Shown piece after piece: positions 40,038-46,128 of a stretch of 46,128 nt of DNA. Under the pieces are notes generated by a model. That model was given only the letters and a program-made list of their open reading frames with translations. It searched no databases and was not told the DNA's origin. The stretch is from a virus. Each line of letters begins with the position of its first letter. Within the stretch, counting starts at the first letter, position 1. The stretch spans positions 1-46,128 of the IMG/VR virus record IMGVR_UViG_3300008450_000068, one strand, 5' to 3'. A program made the position numbers and the translations under genes.

Positions 40038-40658
40038 TTATTTTGACGCTTTCCATTTACTGAATTGAGTTGCCGCGGTCGCAGGATTGATACCGATTGC
40101 TTCACATTCTGAAATAATCTTAGTGCGCATTTCTTTGGTAATCAATCCACCACCCATGCTGGCATGAACCTGGTCGGCTACTTCCCAAACCCGCCCTGTA
40201 GAGCCTTTTGCAGATGGCTTGGATGGATTCTTAGGGCTAGGCGGCTTTGGCGCTTCCACGAAGGGATTAGACCCGTTACTGGCTCCGTCATATTTGACGA
40301 TGATTGGCGGCTTTGGAATACTTGGCGGTGGTGGAATGACTGGTAGTTTGTCGGCTTTCTTTTCCAATTCAGAAAGCGACCGACTATCTACTGGTAATTT
40401 TAATGCCAGCTCATAACACTCTTTAATCATTCCAGCAAAGTTGTAGATGTCGCCTTGTAATCCGGTATGATTTTTGTATAGTAAAAGCAACTCAAGGACA
40501 CCGAAGGTGCTAAAGAAACGTTTGCTTTCCAATGGAAGAACCACTGAGGTATCGTCCGCACAATCGTTCCATGCAATAAGACTTGCCTTTTGCATGGAGT
40601 CAGCGACTGCAATAAAGGTCATTGTGTCTCGATTAATGACCACATGATTAGTTGACAT
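40038..40658 (-). CDS. DNA-binding-like paralogue C, 206 aa
   Basis: The N-terminal 120 residues (MSTNHVVINRDTMTFIAVAD, later ALKLPVDSRSLSELEKKADK) form a domain not seen in the other paralogues. A Pro/Ser-rich linker (about 120-150) joins the shared C-terminal domain: GRVWEVADQVHASMGGGLIT to AATQFSKWKASK. AGGAG is 6-7 bases from the ATG. It lies in the same unit as paralogue B. A nucleic-acid role for the shared domain is inferred. Confidence 0.75.
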   Translation of the reverse strand: MSTNHVVINRDTMTFIAVADSMQKASLIAWNDCADDTSVVLPLESKRFFSTFGVLELLLLYKNHTGLQGDIYNFAGMIKECYELALKLPVDSRSLSELEKKADKLPVIPPPPSIPKPPIIVKYDGASNGSNPFVEAPKPPSPKNPSKPSAKGSTGRVWEVADQVHASMGGGLITKEMRTKIISECEAIGINPATAATQFSKWKASK

Positions 40659-40666
40659 AATTACTC

Positions 40667-40867
40667 CTAGAATCGAATGTCGTTAACATACATTTCACAG
40701 CCAATTGCGATCACTTCAGCAGGTGGGCGCATATTCGCGTTCATATATTCACAATGTTCAGTTTGCTTGTTGAAATTTTCGCAGCTAACACATGACGGAA
40801 ACTGTCCACTCAGAATAAGTTCCTTTTGCAATTTCATCATGTAGGTTCGTTTAGTATCAGGTATCAT
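40667..40867 (-). CDS. Small conserved Cys-rich phage protein, 66 aa
   Basis: CVSCENFNKQTEHCEYMNAN, then RPPAEVIAIGCEMYVNDIRF: four cysteines with the pattern C-x2-C...C...P-P-x-x-V-I-x-x-G-C, which I know as a common small phage zinc-binding protein. It overlaps the upstream gene as ATGA and lies 9 bases before paralogue C. Function not known. Confidence 0.75.
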   Translation of the reverse strand: MIPDTKRTYMMKLQKELILSGQFPSCVSCENFNKQTEHCEYMNANMRPPAEVIAIGCEMYVNDIRF

Positions 40868-41037
40868 GTTTGCAACTCCTCAGCTTCTATCTTTTCAACA
40901 AATTGTTTTACAAGAGCATCAAAATGATTAAATTTATCAGTCTCACCCCAAAAGGTATGATGCATCGAACATAGCTCACCTTTCGCACGTTCCCACGCTT
41001 GTGCGCGTAAAACCCGCATTAATCTATCATCTGCCAT
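40864..41037 (-). CDS. Hypothetical protein, 57 aa
   Basis: The frame reads MADDRLMRVLRAQAWERAKG then ELCSMHHTFWGETDKFNHFD and ends EKIEAEELQT. A GGGGG ribosome site is right before the ATG, and the stop overlaps the next gene as ATGA. The protein is helical and charged. It is the first gene after the 41065 promoter. Unknown function. Confidence 0.65.
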   Translation of the reverse strand: MADDRLMRVLRAQAWERAKGELCSMHHTFWGETDKFNHFDALVKQFVEKIEAEELQT

Positions 41038-41064
41038 AATAACCCCCGTTTGTTTGATGTTTGA

Positions 41065-41093
41065 ATTATAGCTGACTTTGTTTTAAAAATAAA
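41065..41093 (-). promoter_or_regulatory. Minus-strand promoter ahead of the preQ0 operon
   Basis: TATAAT (41065-41070) lies 28 bases before the ATG at 41037 and is followed by TCAAACATCA, the recurring leader. The -35 is weak (TTTATT at 41088-41093, 17-bp spacing), but the segment AAAGTCAGCTATAAT matches AAAGTCTGATATAAT at the 45574 promoter. Confidence 0.6.
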
Positions 41094-41097
41094 CCCA

Positions 41098-42783
41098 CTA
41101 AACTGTATATTCGTAGTTTAATATTTGCGGATTCTCAGTGTCTAGTCTGACATGAATTACGTTTGGAACTCTCAAAGTATCAACATAATTCAACGCATCA
41201 GTAGTTGATTCAGGCGGCGGAACCTTGCTTCTGTCACGCCACCAATTTTTTGACTTCGTTTGAACACTTCCGGTATGTTCTAAGCAGACCCATTCAAAGA
41301 AACGACGAAGCCCGCAATAGTAAGTAACCCTGATACTTGGCGGGCGACCTGGTTTGAAATGCGGTGCGTATTCGACGCGGCTCACATTAAACATTTTTAC
41401 TTCAATCGGCTTAGGTTCTTCGACTTTACTACTACGAATAAGCTCTGCATTACTCGCCTTGTCTAACAGCTTGATCATTCTAGGAAACTCTGCCCCGCAA
41501 TGATCACATGTGGTCACTGATGCATGATTATAGGTTCCACATTTGTCGCAAATCTTAATCGGTACTTCGCCAAGTTTCACACCTTTTTCTTTTGGTCGCG
41601 GAATACAAGGATCATTAATCGGACCAAGTTGTACAGCATTCCCTGCAAAGTCAGCTACCAGACAATATGGTTTTTCAGAATTGGCAATTGCGGCAAGGCG
41701 CCCTTCTTGTGTTGATAGATCATACCCGAATGCGTAAAAAGGTCGAGTTCCACGTCCTAACATTTGAACCCATAAACCAACTGATTTAGTCTTGCGAAAA
41801 ACAATGATGTAATCAAGCGCCGGATGGTCAAACCCAGTCGTCAAAATCCCATTGTTTACCATACACTGATATTTGCCAGCTTTATAGTCGGCTATTCGCT
41901 GGTCACGTTCGGCATCCGACATTGGATACTCTTTACTATTTGAATGAACATAAGTGGTTGGAATACCCTGCCGATTCAGCTCATTTGCCACATTGATAGT
42001 ATGTTTTACACCTTGGGCGAAGCAAATCCAACTGTGTTTACCTTCGCCCATTTCTATTGCTTCAGCAACGATTTTTTCTGTTAATTCTTTTTTGTCGACC
42101 GCTTTAGCCATGTCACCTTGATGGTATTCACCGGCAACCGTCCTCACTCCTGCGGCATCAATTTCAGTCTTAGTCGGTCTAGGTCGCAACCTACATAAAT
42201 AGCCTTGATCAAAAAACCAGTTGAAGGCTTCCATAGTGGTAGCGTCATAACAAATGTTTGAAAATAATGCCCCCTCACCTTCAGTCAATAACCCCTGCCC
42301 CATTCTGAATTTAGTTGCGGTATAACCGACCACTACTAAATATGGATTGGTTATTTTAAGGTCTGAAATAAAAGTCTGGTATTGGCTACTTTCTTTTAAT
42401 GAAATCAAATGCGCTTCGTCAACTAACAAAAAATCCACCTTACCGAAGTAAAGTGGACAATTCGCAACTGATCCAATGCCGCCAAAAGTGATTGGTGTAT
42501 GACGATCTTTTCGTTTCAATCCAGCAGAATAAATACCTGCCGGTGCGGCTGGCCATAACTCCAACAGTTTTGCATGATTTTGGTCAATCAATTCCTTTAC
42601 ATGGGTCAAAACCATGATCCGTAAACCCTTGTAATCATTGAATAGGCGAGCGATTAGACCCGCGATCATAACCGATTTACCCACTCCAGTTGGCGCAGCC
42701 ACTAAGGGATTACCAGTACCTCCATTGATAAAATAGTTTAAAACAGCATCTATTGAATAGTCTTGGTAGTCCCTTAATTTCAC
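41098..42783 (-). CDS. SF2 DEAH-box helicase with zinc ribbon, 561 aa
   Basis: Motifs: RDYQ Q-motif region at the start, Walker A APTGVGKS (30-37), DEAH (122-125), GYTATKFR (motif III region), NNGILTTGFDHPALDY (motif V) and VQMLGRGTRPF (motif VI, about 340). A C-terminal zinc ribbon reads CDKCG...CDHCG. It is of the RecG/DEAD-like phage helicase type often found with recombination nucleases. Overlaps the nuclease gene as ATGA. It may unwind DNA for recombination or origin-independent replication. Confidence 0.88.
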   Translation of the reverse strand: MKLRDYQDYSIDAVLNYFINGGTGNPLVAAPTGVGKSVMIAGLIARLFNDYKGLRIMVLTHVKELIDQNHAKLLELWPAAPAGIYSAGLKRKDRHTPITFGGIGSVANCPLYFGKVDFLLVDEAHLISLKESSQYQTFISDLKITNPYLVVVGYTATKFRMGQGLLTEGEGALFSNICYDATTMEAFNWFFDQGYLCRLRPRPTKTEIDAAGVRTVAGEYHQGDMAKAVDKKELTEKIVAEAIEMGEGKHSWICFAQGVKHTINVANELNRQGIPTTYVHSNSKEYPMSDAERDQRIADYKAGKYQCMVNNGILTTGFDHPALDYIIVFRKTKSVGLWVQMLGRGTRPFYAFGYDLSTQEGRLAAIANSEKPYCLVADFAGNAVQLGPINDPCIPRPKEKGVKLGEVPIKICDKCGTYNHASVTTCDHCGAEFPRMIKLLDKASNAELIRSSKVEEPKPIEVKMFNVSRVEYAPHFKPGRPPSIRVTYYCGLRRFFEWVCLEHTGSVQTKSKNWWRDRSKVPPPESTTDALNYVDTLRVPNVIHVRLDTENPQILNYEYTV

Positions 42784-43685
42784 AGCGTAAACTCCATCTT
42801 TTTGTCGTAATCCTGACAGCCTGTCAATTGTACTTCTTTTGGTAAAGTCGCTTGATGTTTCATGCAGACAAATGTTCCATCAGGTCGTGCTACTGAACCC
42901 GCACAAGTTCGGCAATTCATCGCCGGTTCTTCATTCATGTGGCAAATACGTTTGAAGTCACAAAATTGACATTTGTAAAACGCAATCGACTCATTAATAC
43001 GGGCAGGGATTGTGTTTTGTAAAATAATGCGGTGTGCACGTTCCAAATATTGTTGAGCTACAGTTGGATCGTATTCAACAATTTCACCATATAACATATC
43101 ATCGTTTTTGTTTACCGCCAAGTAAAGCGCATACCGAAGATTTAGCTTGTTCATATAGATTTGCATTTGAACAAAATGTTCCATTTTGACAGCCCTCACG
43201 CCACCGGTCTGCAACTTCTTAAATGACTTATCATTATGCGTTTTGAACTCACCTAAAATCGGATGATTCGGTAAGTCGGGGCAACCTTCTATCACCGCAT
43301 CAATTGCCGACCCGAAATGCCCACCTACATCACTAATCCGAAACTGATTACCGTTTTCATCGTGGCACCAGACTTGACAGCCTATCATTTGTAGCATTGC
43401 CACAAGTCTAGGTTCTTCCAAGTGACCGCGGTTAAACAAACGAAGCATTCTACCTTCAAAACTAGGCGCTTTTGCCCAGTGGAAATTATACCAAAGTTCG
43501 CGCGGACATTCCCGCCCGATCATTGACGCGCCTAAATGCGAACGAAAGTCATCCTTTTTACCCTCGAAAGCATCTTTTGCATCAGGTATTAGTTTTTCCA
43601 AACGTTGCCGAAAGCGAGCGCCTTGGTCTTCATAGATCATTTGGTCGATAAGGGCGACCGTTTTGTGAGCGAGTACGATACTCAT
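42780..43685 (-). CDS. Cas4/RecB-like PD-(D/E)XK exonuclease with Cys clusters, 301 aa
   Basis: Catalytic residues: H123, D129 (GSAIDAV), E146 and K148 (GEFKT), then Q-x-x-x-Y (QMQIY about 173-177). Cysteine C60 (GRECPRELWY) with C239, C242 and C248 (CQFCDFKRIC) gives the one-plus-three pattern of a 4Fe-4S cluster, as in Cas4 and AddB nucleases. Extra C258, C261 and C274 may bind zinc. It likely resects double-strand ends for the Sak4-like ATPase. It is coupled to the helicase. Confidence 0.85.
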   Translation of the reverse strand: MSIVLAHKTVALIDQMIYEDQGARFRQRLEKLIPDAKDAFEGKKDDFRSHLGASMIGRECPRELWYNFHWAKAPSFEGRMLRLFNRGHLEEPRLVAMLQMIGCQVWCHDENGNQFRISDVGGHFGSAIDAVIEGCPDLPNHPILGEFKTHNDKSFKKLQTGGVRAVKMEHFVQMQIYMNKLNLRYALYLAVNKNDDMLYGEIVEYDPTVAQQYLERAHRIILQNTIPARINESIAFYKCQFCDFKRICHMNEEPAMNCRTCAGSVARPDGTFVCMKHQATLPKEVQLTGCQDYDKKMEFTL

Positions 43686-43700
43686 AGTATCCCCAGTTGA

Positions 43701-43724
43701 AAATAGCCCACGTATGGGCTATTT
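43701..43724 (-). terminator. AAATAGCCCA/TGGGCTATTT hairpin
   Basis: A perfect 10-bp stem with loop CGTA on the plus strand lies between the DUF669 gene and the nuclease gene. On the minus strand TTTTC follows. It shares the AAATAGCC stem with the terminator at 35818-35848. It may attenuate transcription after the abundant ssDNA-protein gene. Confidence 0.7.
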
Positions 43725-43753
43725 GTTTTGATTAACCTACAATGTGGCTATTA

Positions 43754-44683
43754 TTACTTACCTTGCATCCATGGTAAGCCAGCAGCACTACCGGTAGCCG
43801 CAGCTGCAGTAGGGATAGTCGCAGGTGACGCTGGGACACCCGTGGCAGCTGGCGCGCTTGGCAAAGGGTTTGGTTTCACCTCTACGGCGTAGCCTTCACG
43901 AATCATTAATTCCAGATTCCAACCATCAGCCGCTAACCATTGTTCCATCGTCAAACCCGCAGCAGCTTGTTGAGCTTTATCTGTTAAGGCATAAGTAGGT
44001 TTAGCTGGCGCAACGGCTGGTGTTGATGTAGGCATTACTGGTGTAGCTTGCTGTACCGGCGCTTGTTCAGCAGGAGCCATAAACGCCGGCATAGCTTGCT
44101 GCTGAACAGGTTGGCTTATTGTGGCTGGGGTAAATGCCGCAGTAGCTTGACTGAATGCTGGGTTCCACGCTTCACCAACAGCGGCTACTCCTGAAGCTGT
44201 ACGGACAGCTGGCGCTGAAATTACATCAACTGACACATCACCGATATTCTTGAAACCGTTGATGTCGTTTTGCGCGTCATATTCTTTCATACCTTTGGAC
44301 ACATCCATCGGATCGTTAGGAACAGAACGTGCTGGTTTCAACTTGACATGAATCAAGACCGGACGACCGTGCCATTGATTAGTGTCGTCAACACCGTTAG
44401 GAAAACCAGTTGCTTCACTTAACGCCTTCATTTCGCCCCAGCCAATGTCCTGAGCGGTTTGATTTTGATTTGCCAAGTTGAAGTTTTTGAACAATGGGCG
44501 TTGCTTGAATGCCGGATCAGATAAAACAAACTTTGCACCGATCATGGTATTGCCAGTATTCGCGTTATTGCTTGTTGGCTTTTCTTCAGTTTCCACGACG
44601 ATCGCACGATACCAACCGGTAGCCAATGGTTCAGGTGACGAGGTTGCTTCTACTTTGGTAAAATCAATATTTAACTTTGCCAT
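43754..44683 (-). CDS. DUF669-like ssDNA-binding/recombination protein, 309 aa
   Basis: N-terminal ATGWYRAIVVETEEKPTSNN, then MIGAKFVLSDPAFKQRPLFK with N-F-N-L following, then GWGEMKALSEATGFPNG and VLIHVKLKPAR: the family pattern of DUF669, found with phage recombinases and thought to bind single-stranded DNA. The C-terminal 150 residues are Pro/Ala/Gln-rich and end with a hydrophobic LPWMQGK, like the protein-interacting tip of SSB. It starts 1 base after the Sak4-like gene stop. Role inferred. Confidence 0.78.
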   Translation of the reverse strand: MAKLNIDFTKVEATSSPEPLATGWYRAIVVETEEKPTSNNANTGNTMIGAKFVLSDPAFKQRPLFKNFNLANQNQTAQDIGWGEMKALSEATGFPNGVDDTNQWHGRPVLIHVKLKPARSVPNDPMDVSKGMKEYDAQNDINGFKNIGDVSVDVISAPAVRTASGVAAVGEAWNPAFSQATAAFTPATISQPVQQQAMPAFMAPAEQAPVQQATPVMPTSTPAVAPAKPTYALTDKAQQAAAGLTMEQWLAADGWNLELMIREGYAVEVKPNPLPSAPAATGVPASPATIPTAAAATGSAAGLPWMQGK

Positions 44684-44684
44684 T

Positions 44685-45410
44685 TTACTTTCCTTTAATT
44701 TTGTTGAATAAATACGTCAGGTTGGGTGCTTCTAGTGGCGCTAAATTTCCTGACCGATCCTTAGCGACATACTGTGTATCCGGTTGCGTCTGTAAAAAAC
44801 GATGTTCTTTGCCCTGCGGGTCTTTCATTACCCCCATGCGAAAAACTTCGTCAAATAAATACGGTAGTTGAGGTCCGACTTGTTTACCTGGCATCATAGG
44901 TTGCCACATGATAGCGCCGGTTATTTCGTCTTTGTCTTTTTCCATCTTCGCGGAAATATAAACATTTTTGCCATTTATATCGCGATAGGCTTTGATTAGT
45001 TGAATCAACTTTTCGGCCATGTCACCATAAGCTTGGCGCGGGTCTTTGGCGATCAATTTAGAATTGGTTAAAACCTTTTCGCCAATTTCGCTCAATGAAT
45101 CCATGCAGATTGTTTCAAATTGCTTTGCTTCGTGAGCTTCAGTCACCCAGCGATAAATGTCACCTAAGTCAGCCATTGAGCTAACTAAGATCACCGGAAT
45201 GTCGTAGGTTATCCCCTGAGTATTAACCCCGAACATTCGTTCAAGGTTGGATTTTTTCAACGATAGCAACCCCGATTCGGCAGAAATGATAATAGGTGTT
45301 GGAGCTGTAGCACAAAGAACCGTTTTACCTGAACCTGAGCCGGCATAAGTCAAGACTTTTATACCAGCGTCTTGAACCGATTGCTCAGTGGTTGTGAAAT
45401 TAAGAGCCAT
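44685..45410 (-). CDS. Sak4-like RecA-fold ATPase (AAA_24), 241 aa
   Basis: Walker A is GSGSGKT (24-30). ICMDSLSEIGEKVL (about 101-114) is the Walker B region. MAEKLIQLIKAYRDINGKNV and VYISAKMEKDKDE follow, and the end has GPQLPYLFDEVFRM. These match the AAA_24/Sak4 proteins that act as RecA-core single-strand annealing proteins in phages. It pairs with the DUF669 protein and the nuclease to form a recombination module. Its mRNA begins with a structured leader (45421-45567). Confidence 0.8.
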   Translation of the reverse strand: MALNFTTTEQSVQDAGIKVLTYAGSGSGKTVLCATAPTPIIISAESGLLSLKKSNLERMFGVNTQGITYDIPVILVSSMADLGDIYRWVTEAHEAKQFETICMDSLSEIGEKVLTNSKLIAKDPRQAYGDMAEKLIQLIKAYRDINGKNVYISAKMEKDKDEITGAIMWQPMMPGKQVGPQLPYLFDEVFRMGVMKDPQGKEHRFLQTQPDTQYVAKDRSGNLAPLEAPNLTYLFNKIKGK

Positions 45411-45437
45411 GTTTAATACCTCGTTGTTGGTAATTGT

Positions 45438-45552
45438 ATTAGATCGAAACTATCTGATTGTGGATACCACTAATCAGTAATGGTTATTAATGGAAAAGCC
45501 CATTAATTTTTTGCCTGCAGTGCTCAACCTTACCCGATAGTTTCGATCTAAT
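45438..45552 (-). ncRNA. Structured 5' leader with 17-bp closing stem
   Basis: ATTAGATCGAAACTATC and GATAGTTTCGATCTAAT (45438-45454 and 45536-45552) form a perfect 17-bp stem. Inside it on the minus strand are ATTAATGG-GCTTTT-CCATTAAT (a perfect 8-bp hairpin) and CTGATT-A-GTGG-TAT-CCAC-AATCAG (a 10-bp hairpin with one bulge). The promoter at 45574 would transcribe it as the leader of the Sak4-like gene, whose ATG is 28 bases beyond. A multi-branch junction closed by a long P1 is typical of riboswitches or protein-binding leaders. Function unknown. Confidence 0.72.
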
Positions 45553-45564
45553 AGAATTTGTTAA

Positions 45565-45603
45565 GTGAGTCTTATTATATCAGACTTTAAAAATAAGACT
45601 CAC
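45565..45603 (-). promoter_or_regulatory. Promoter bracketed by a 12-bp inverted repeat
   Basis: TATAAT is at 45574-45579 on the minus strand, with a weak GTGAGT at 45598-45603. The arms GTGAGTCTTATT (45565-45576) and AATAAGACTCAC (45592-45603) are perfect inverted repeats 15 bp apart, so they cover the -10 and -35 regions. This is operator-like. AGTCTTAT also forms the half-site of the palindromes at 8620-8658. Confidence 0.7.
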
Positions 45604-45621
45604 CTATTTTGTGGTTAATCG

Positions 45622-46128
45622 TTAGTCTTTCTGTGCTGATAAAACTATGTTTATTTCACTCATACTACTTGCCTCTTTAACTGGTGGAAGTGGTAGAGGC
45701 GCAGGCTTTCCGCAATGAGGGCAACGATCAATCCACAATTCGACACCATCTGTCATTAATGTCACGCAAGAGTGCTTCCAGCCGTTTACATATTTGCTTT
45801 CTGGCTCTTGCTCACGAACTAATCCAGTAGTTATATTGTCTATCTGCGATAGGACACCAGCTAAATCACCAAGAACTTCAAATACTGGCGATTCTGTCTT
45901 GTAATGCTTTTGCCATAAGTGCGTGGCTAGCTCTTGAGTGCTTTTGAGCAACCAGGCTGGCTGTTGATCAAACTTTGTGACATATTCCCCGTCAAGAATT
46001 TTTAACGCCTCTTCAATAGGGCAATTCATGTTCGAATGTTCGCCTACTGGAACGTCAAAATACTCACCAACTCTTTGGGCTAAGTTGGTTGCCTGTTCCT
46101 CCCAATAATCACGTTGTTCAATAGTCTG
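45622..46128 (-). CDS. Hypothetical protein, C-terminal part (same gene as 1-435)
   Basis: This frame is open to the window end. Joined to 1-435 through the 114-base repeat it makes a 275-residue protein. The C-terminal portion includes KTESPVFEVLGDLAGVLSQI, SCVTLMTDGVELWIDRCPHC with GKP following, and an end EASSMSEINIVLSAQKD. The two-cysteine CPHCG may bind metal with another site. It is the last gene before the convergent-spaced promoter region of the Sak4 unit (18 bases away). Function unknown. Confidence 0.8.
   Translation of the reverse strand, partial: QTIEQRDYWEEQATNLAQRVGEYFDVPVGEHSNMNCPIEEALKILDGEYVTKFDQQPAWLLKSTQELATHLWQKHYKTESPVFEVLGDLAGVLSQIDNITTGLVREQEPESKYVNGWKHSCVTLMTDGVELWIDRCPHCGKPAPLPLPPVKEASSMSEINIVLSAQKD
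46015..46128. repeat. Terminal direct repeat, right copy (circular join)
   Basis: Identical to bases 1-114. See the left copy. Its presence supports a closed or permuted molecule of about 46,014 bp. Confidence 0.95.

Noticed and set aside
45492-45513. Intrinsic terminator on the plus strand (ATTAATGG hairpin plus T-run)
   Set aside because: All genes here are on the minus strand, and the hairpin is part of the larger leader fold.
45438-45552. preQ1 riboswitch at the Sak4 leader
   Set aside because: Tempting given the queuosine genes, but size and stem pattern do not fit the known preQ1 classes, and the downstream gene is recombination, not preQ0 synthesis.
1-46128. tRNA genes and insertion sequences
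   Set aside because: No cloverleaf-like segments with CCA-type ends and no transposase motifs were found while reading; a tRNAscan run would be decisive.

Overview
The window is a tailed, siphovirus-type bacteriophage genome, and it looks complete. The first 114 bases are repeated exactly as the last 114 bases (1-114 = 46015-46128), and one open reading frame runs straight across that join. The natural reading is a circular (circularly permuted or circularly assembled) genome of about 46,014 bp. Spanins, which are needed only with an outer membrane, indicate a Gram-negative host; Shine-Dalgarno sites and TTGACA/TATAAT-like promoters are readable on both strands. No integrase, no recognisable lysogeny repressor, no tRNA and no CRISPR array were seen. 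The combination of DUF3987-type primase-helicase, family-B-like DNA polymerase, sliding clamp, SF2 helicase, PD-(D/E)XK nuclease and a preQ0/DpdA DNA-modification set recalls the queuosine-gene-carrying siphoviruses (Seurat/9g/CAjan-like, Queuovirinae), but that affiliation is inference.

Layout. (1) 3101 leftwards through position 1 and across the join to 45622, minus strand: a run of about a dozen mostly unknown early genes, each closely spaced or overlapping, with promoters at about 3133-3161 and 1750-1778. (2) 3251-6712, plus strand: a small HTH-like protein, a large primase-polymerase/helicase, a 0.5 kb AT-rich repeat-filled non-coding region that is an origin candidate, and a VRR-NUC nuclease. 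(3) 6753-8389, minus strand: a DNA-binding-like paralogue and four tiny genes. (4) 8390-8785: a non-coding region with palindromic operator-like repeats. (5) 8786-30197, plus strand: two small genes, then lysis (DUF5675 protein, holin, nested i-/o-spanins), packaging and head (TerS, TerL, DUF4055 portal, scaffold, capsid), head-tail joining, tail tube, frameshifted tail assembly chaperones, tape measure, fibres and a permuted NlpC/P60-like peptidase. (6) 45410 down to 30142, minus strand: a recombination module (Sak4-like ATPase, DUF669 protein, Cas4-like nuclease, SF2 helicase), two more DNA-binding-like paralogues, the preQ0 pathway (QueE, QueC, QueD, PRTase-FolE fusion), a terminator and strong promoter, then DpdA, a sliding clamp, a SLOG protein and the DNA polymerase.

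How it works together. FolE, QueD, QueE and QueC should make preQ0 from GTP, and the DpdA transglycosylase would swap it for guanine in phage DNA, which is known in related phages to block host restriction enzymes. DpdA sits in the same transcription unit as the polymerase and clamp, apart from the biosynthesis genes. The FolE is fused to a phosphoribosyltransferase domain, which suggests built-in purine salvage. The most striking non-coding signals are a structured 5' leader ahead of the Sak4-like gene, closed by a perfect 17-bp stem, a textbook -1 frameshift site in the tail chaperone gene, and inverted repeats with a shared AGTCTTAT half-site at two distant promoters.
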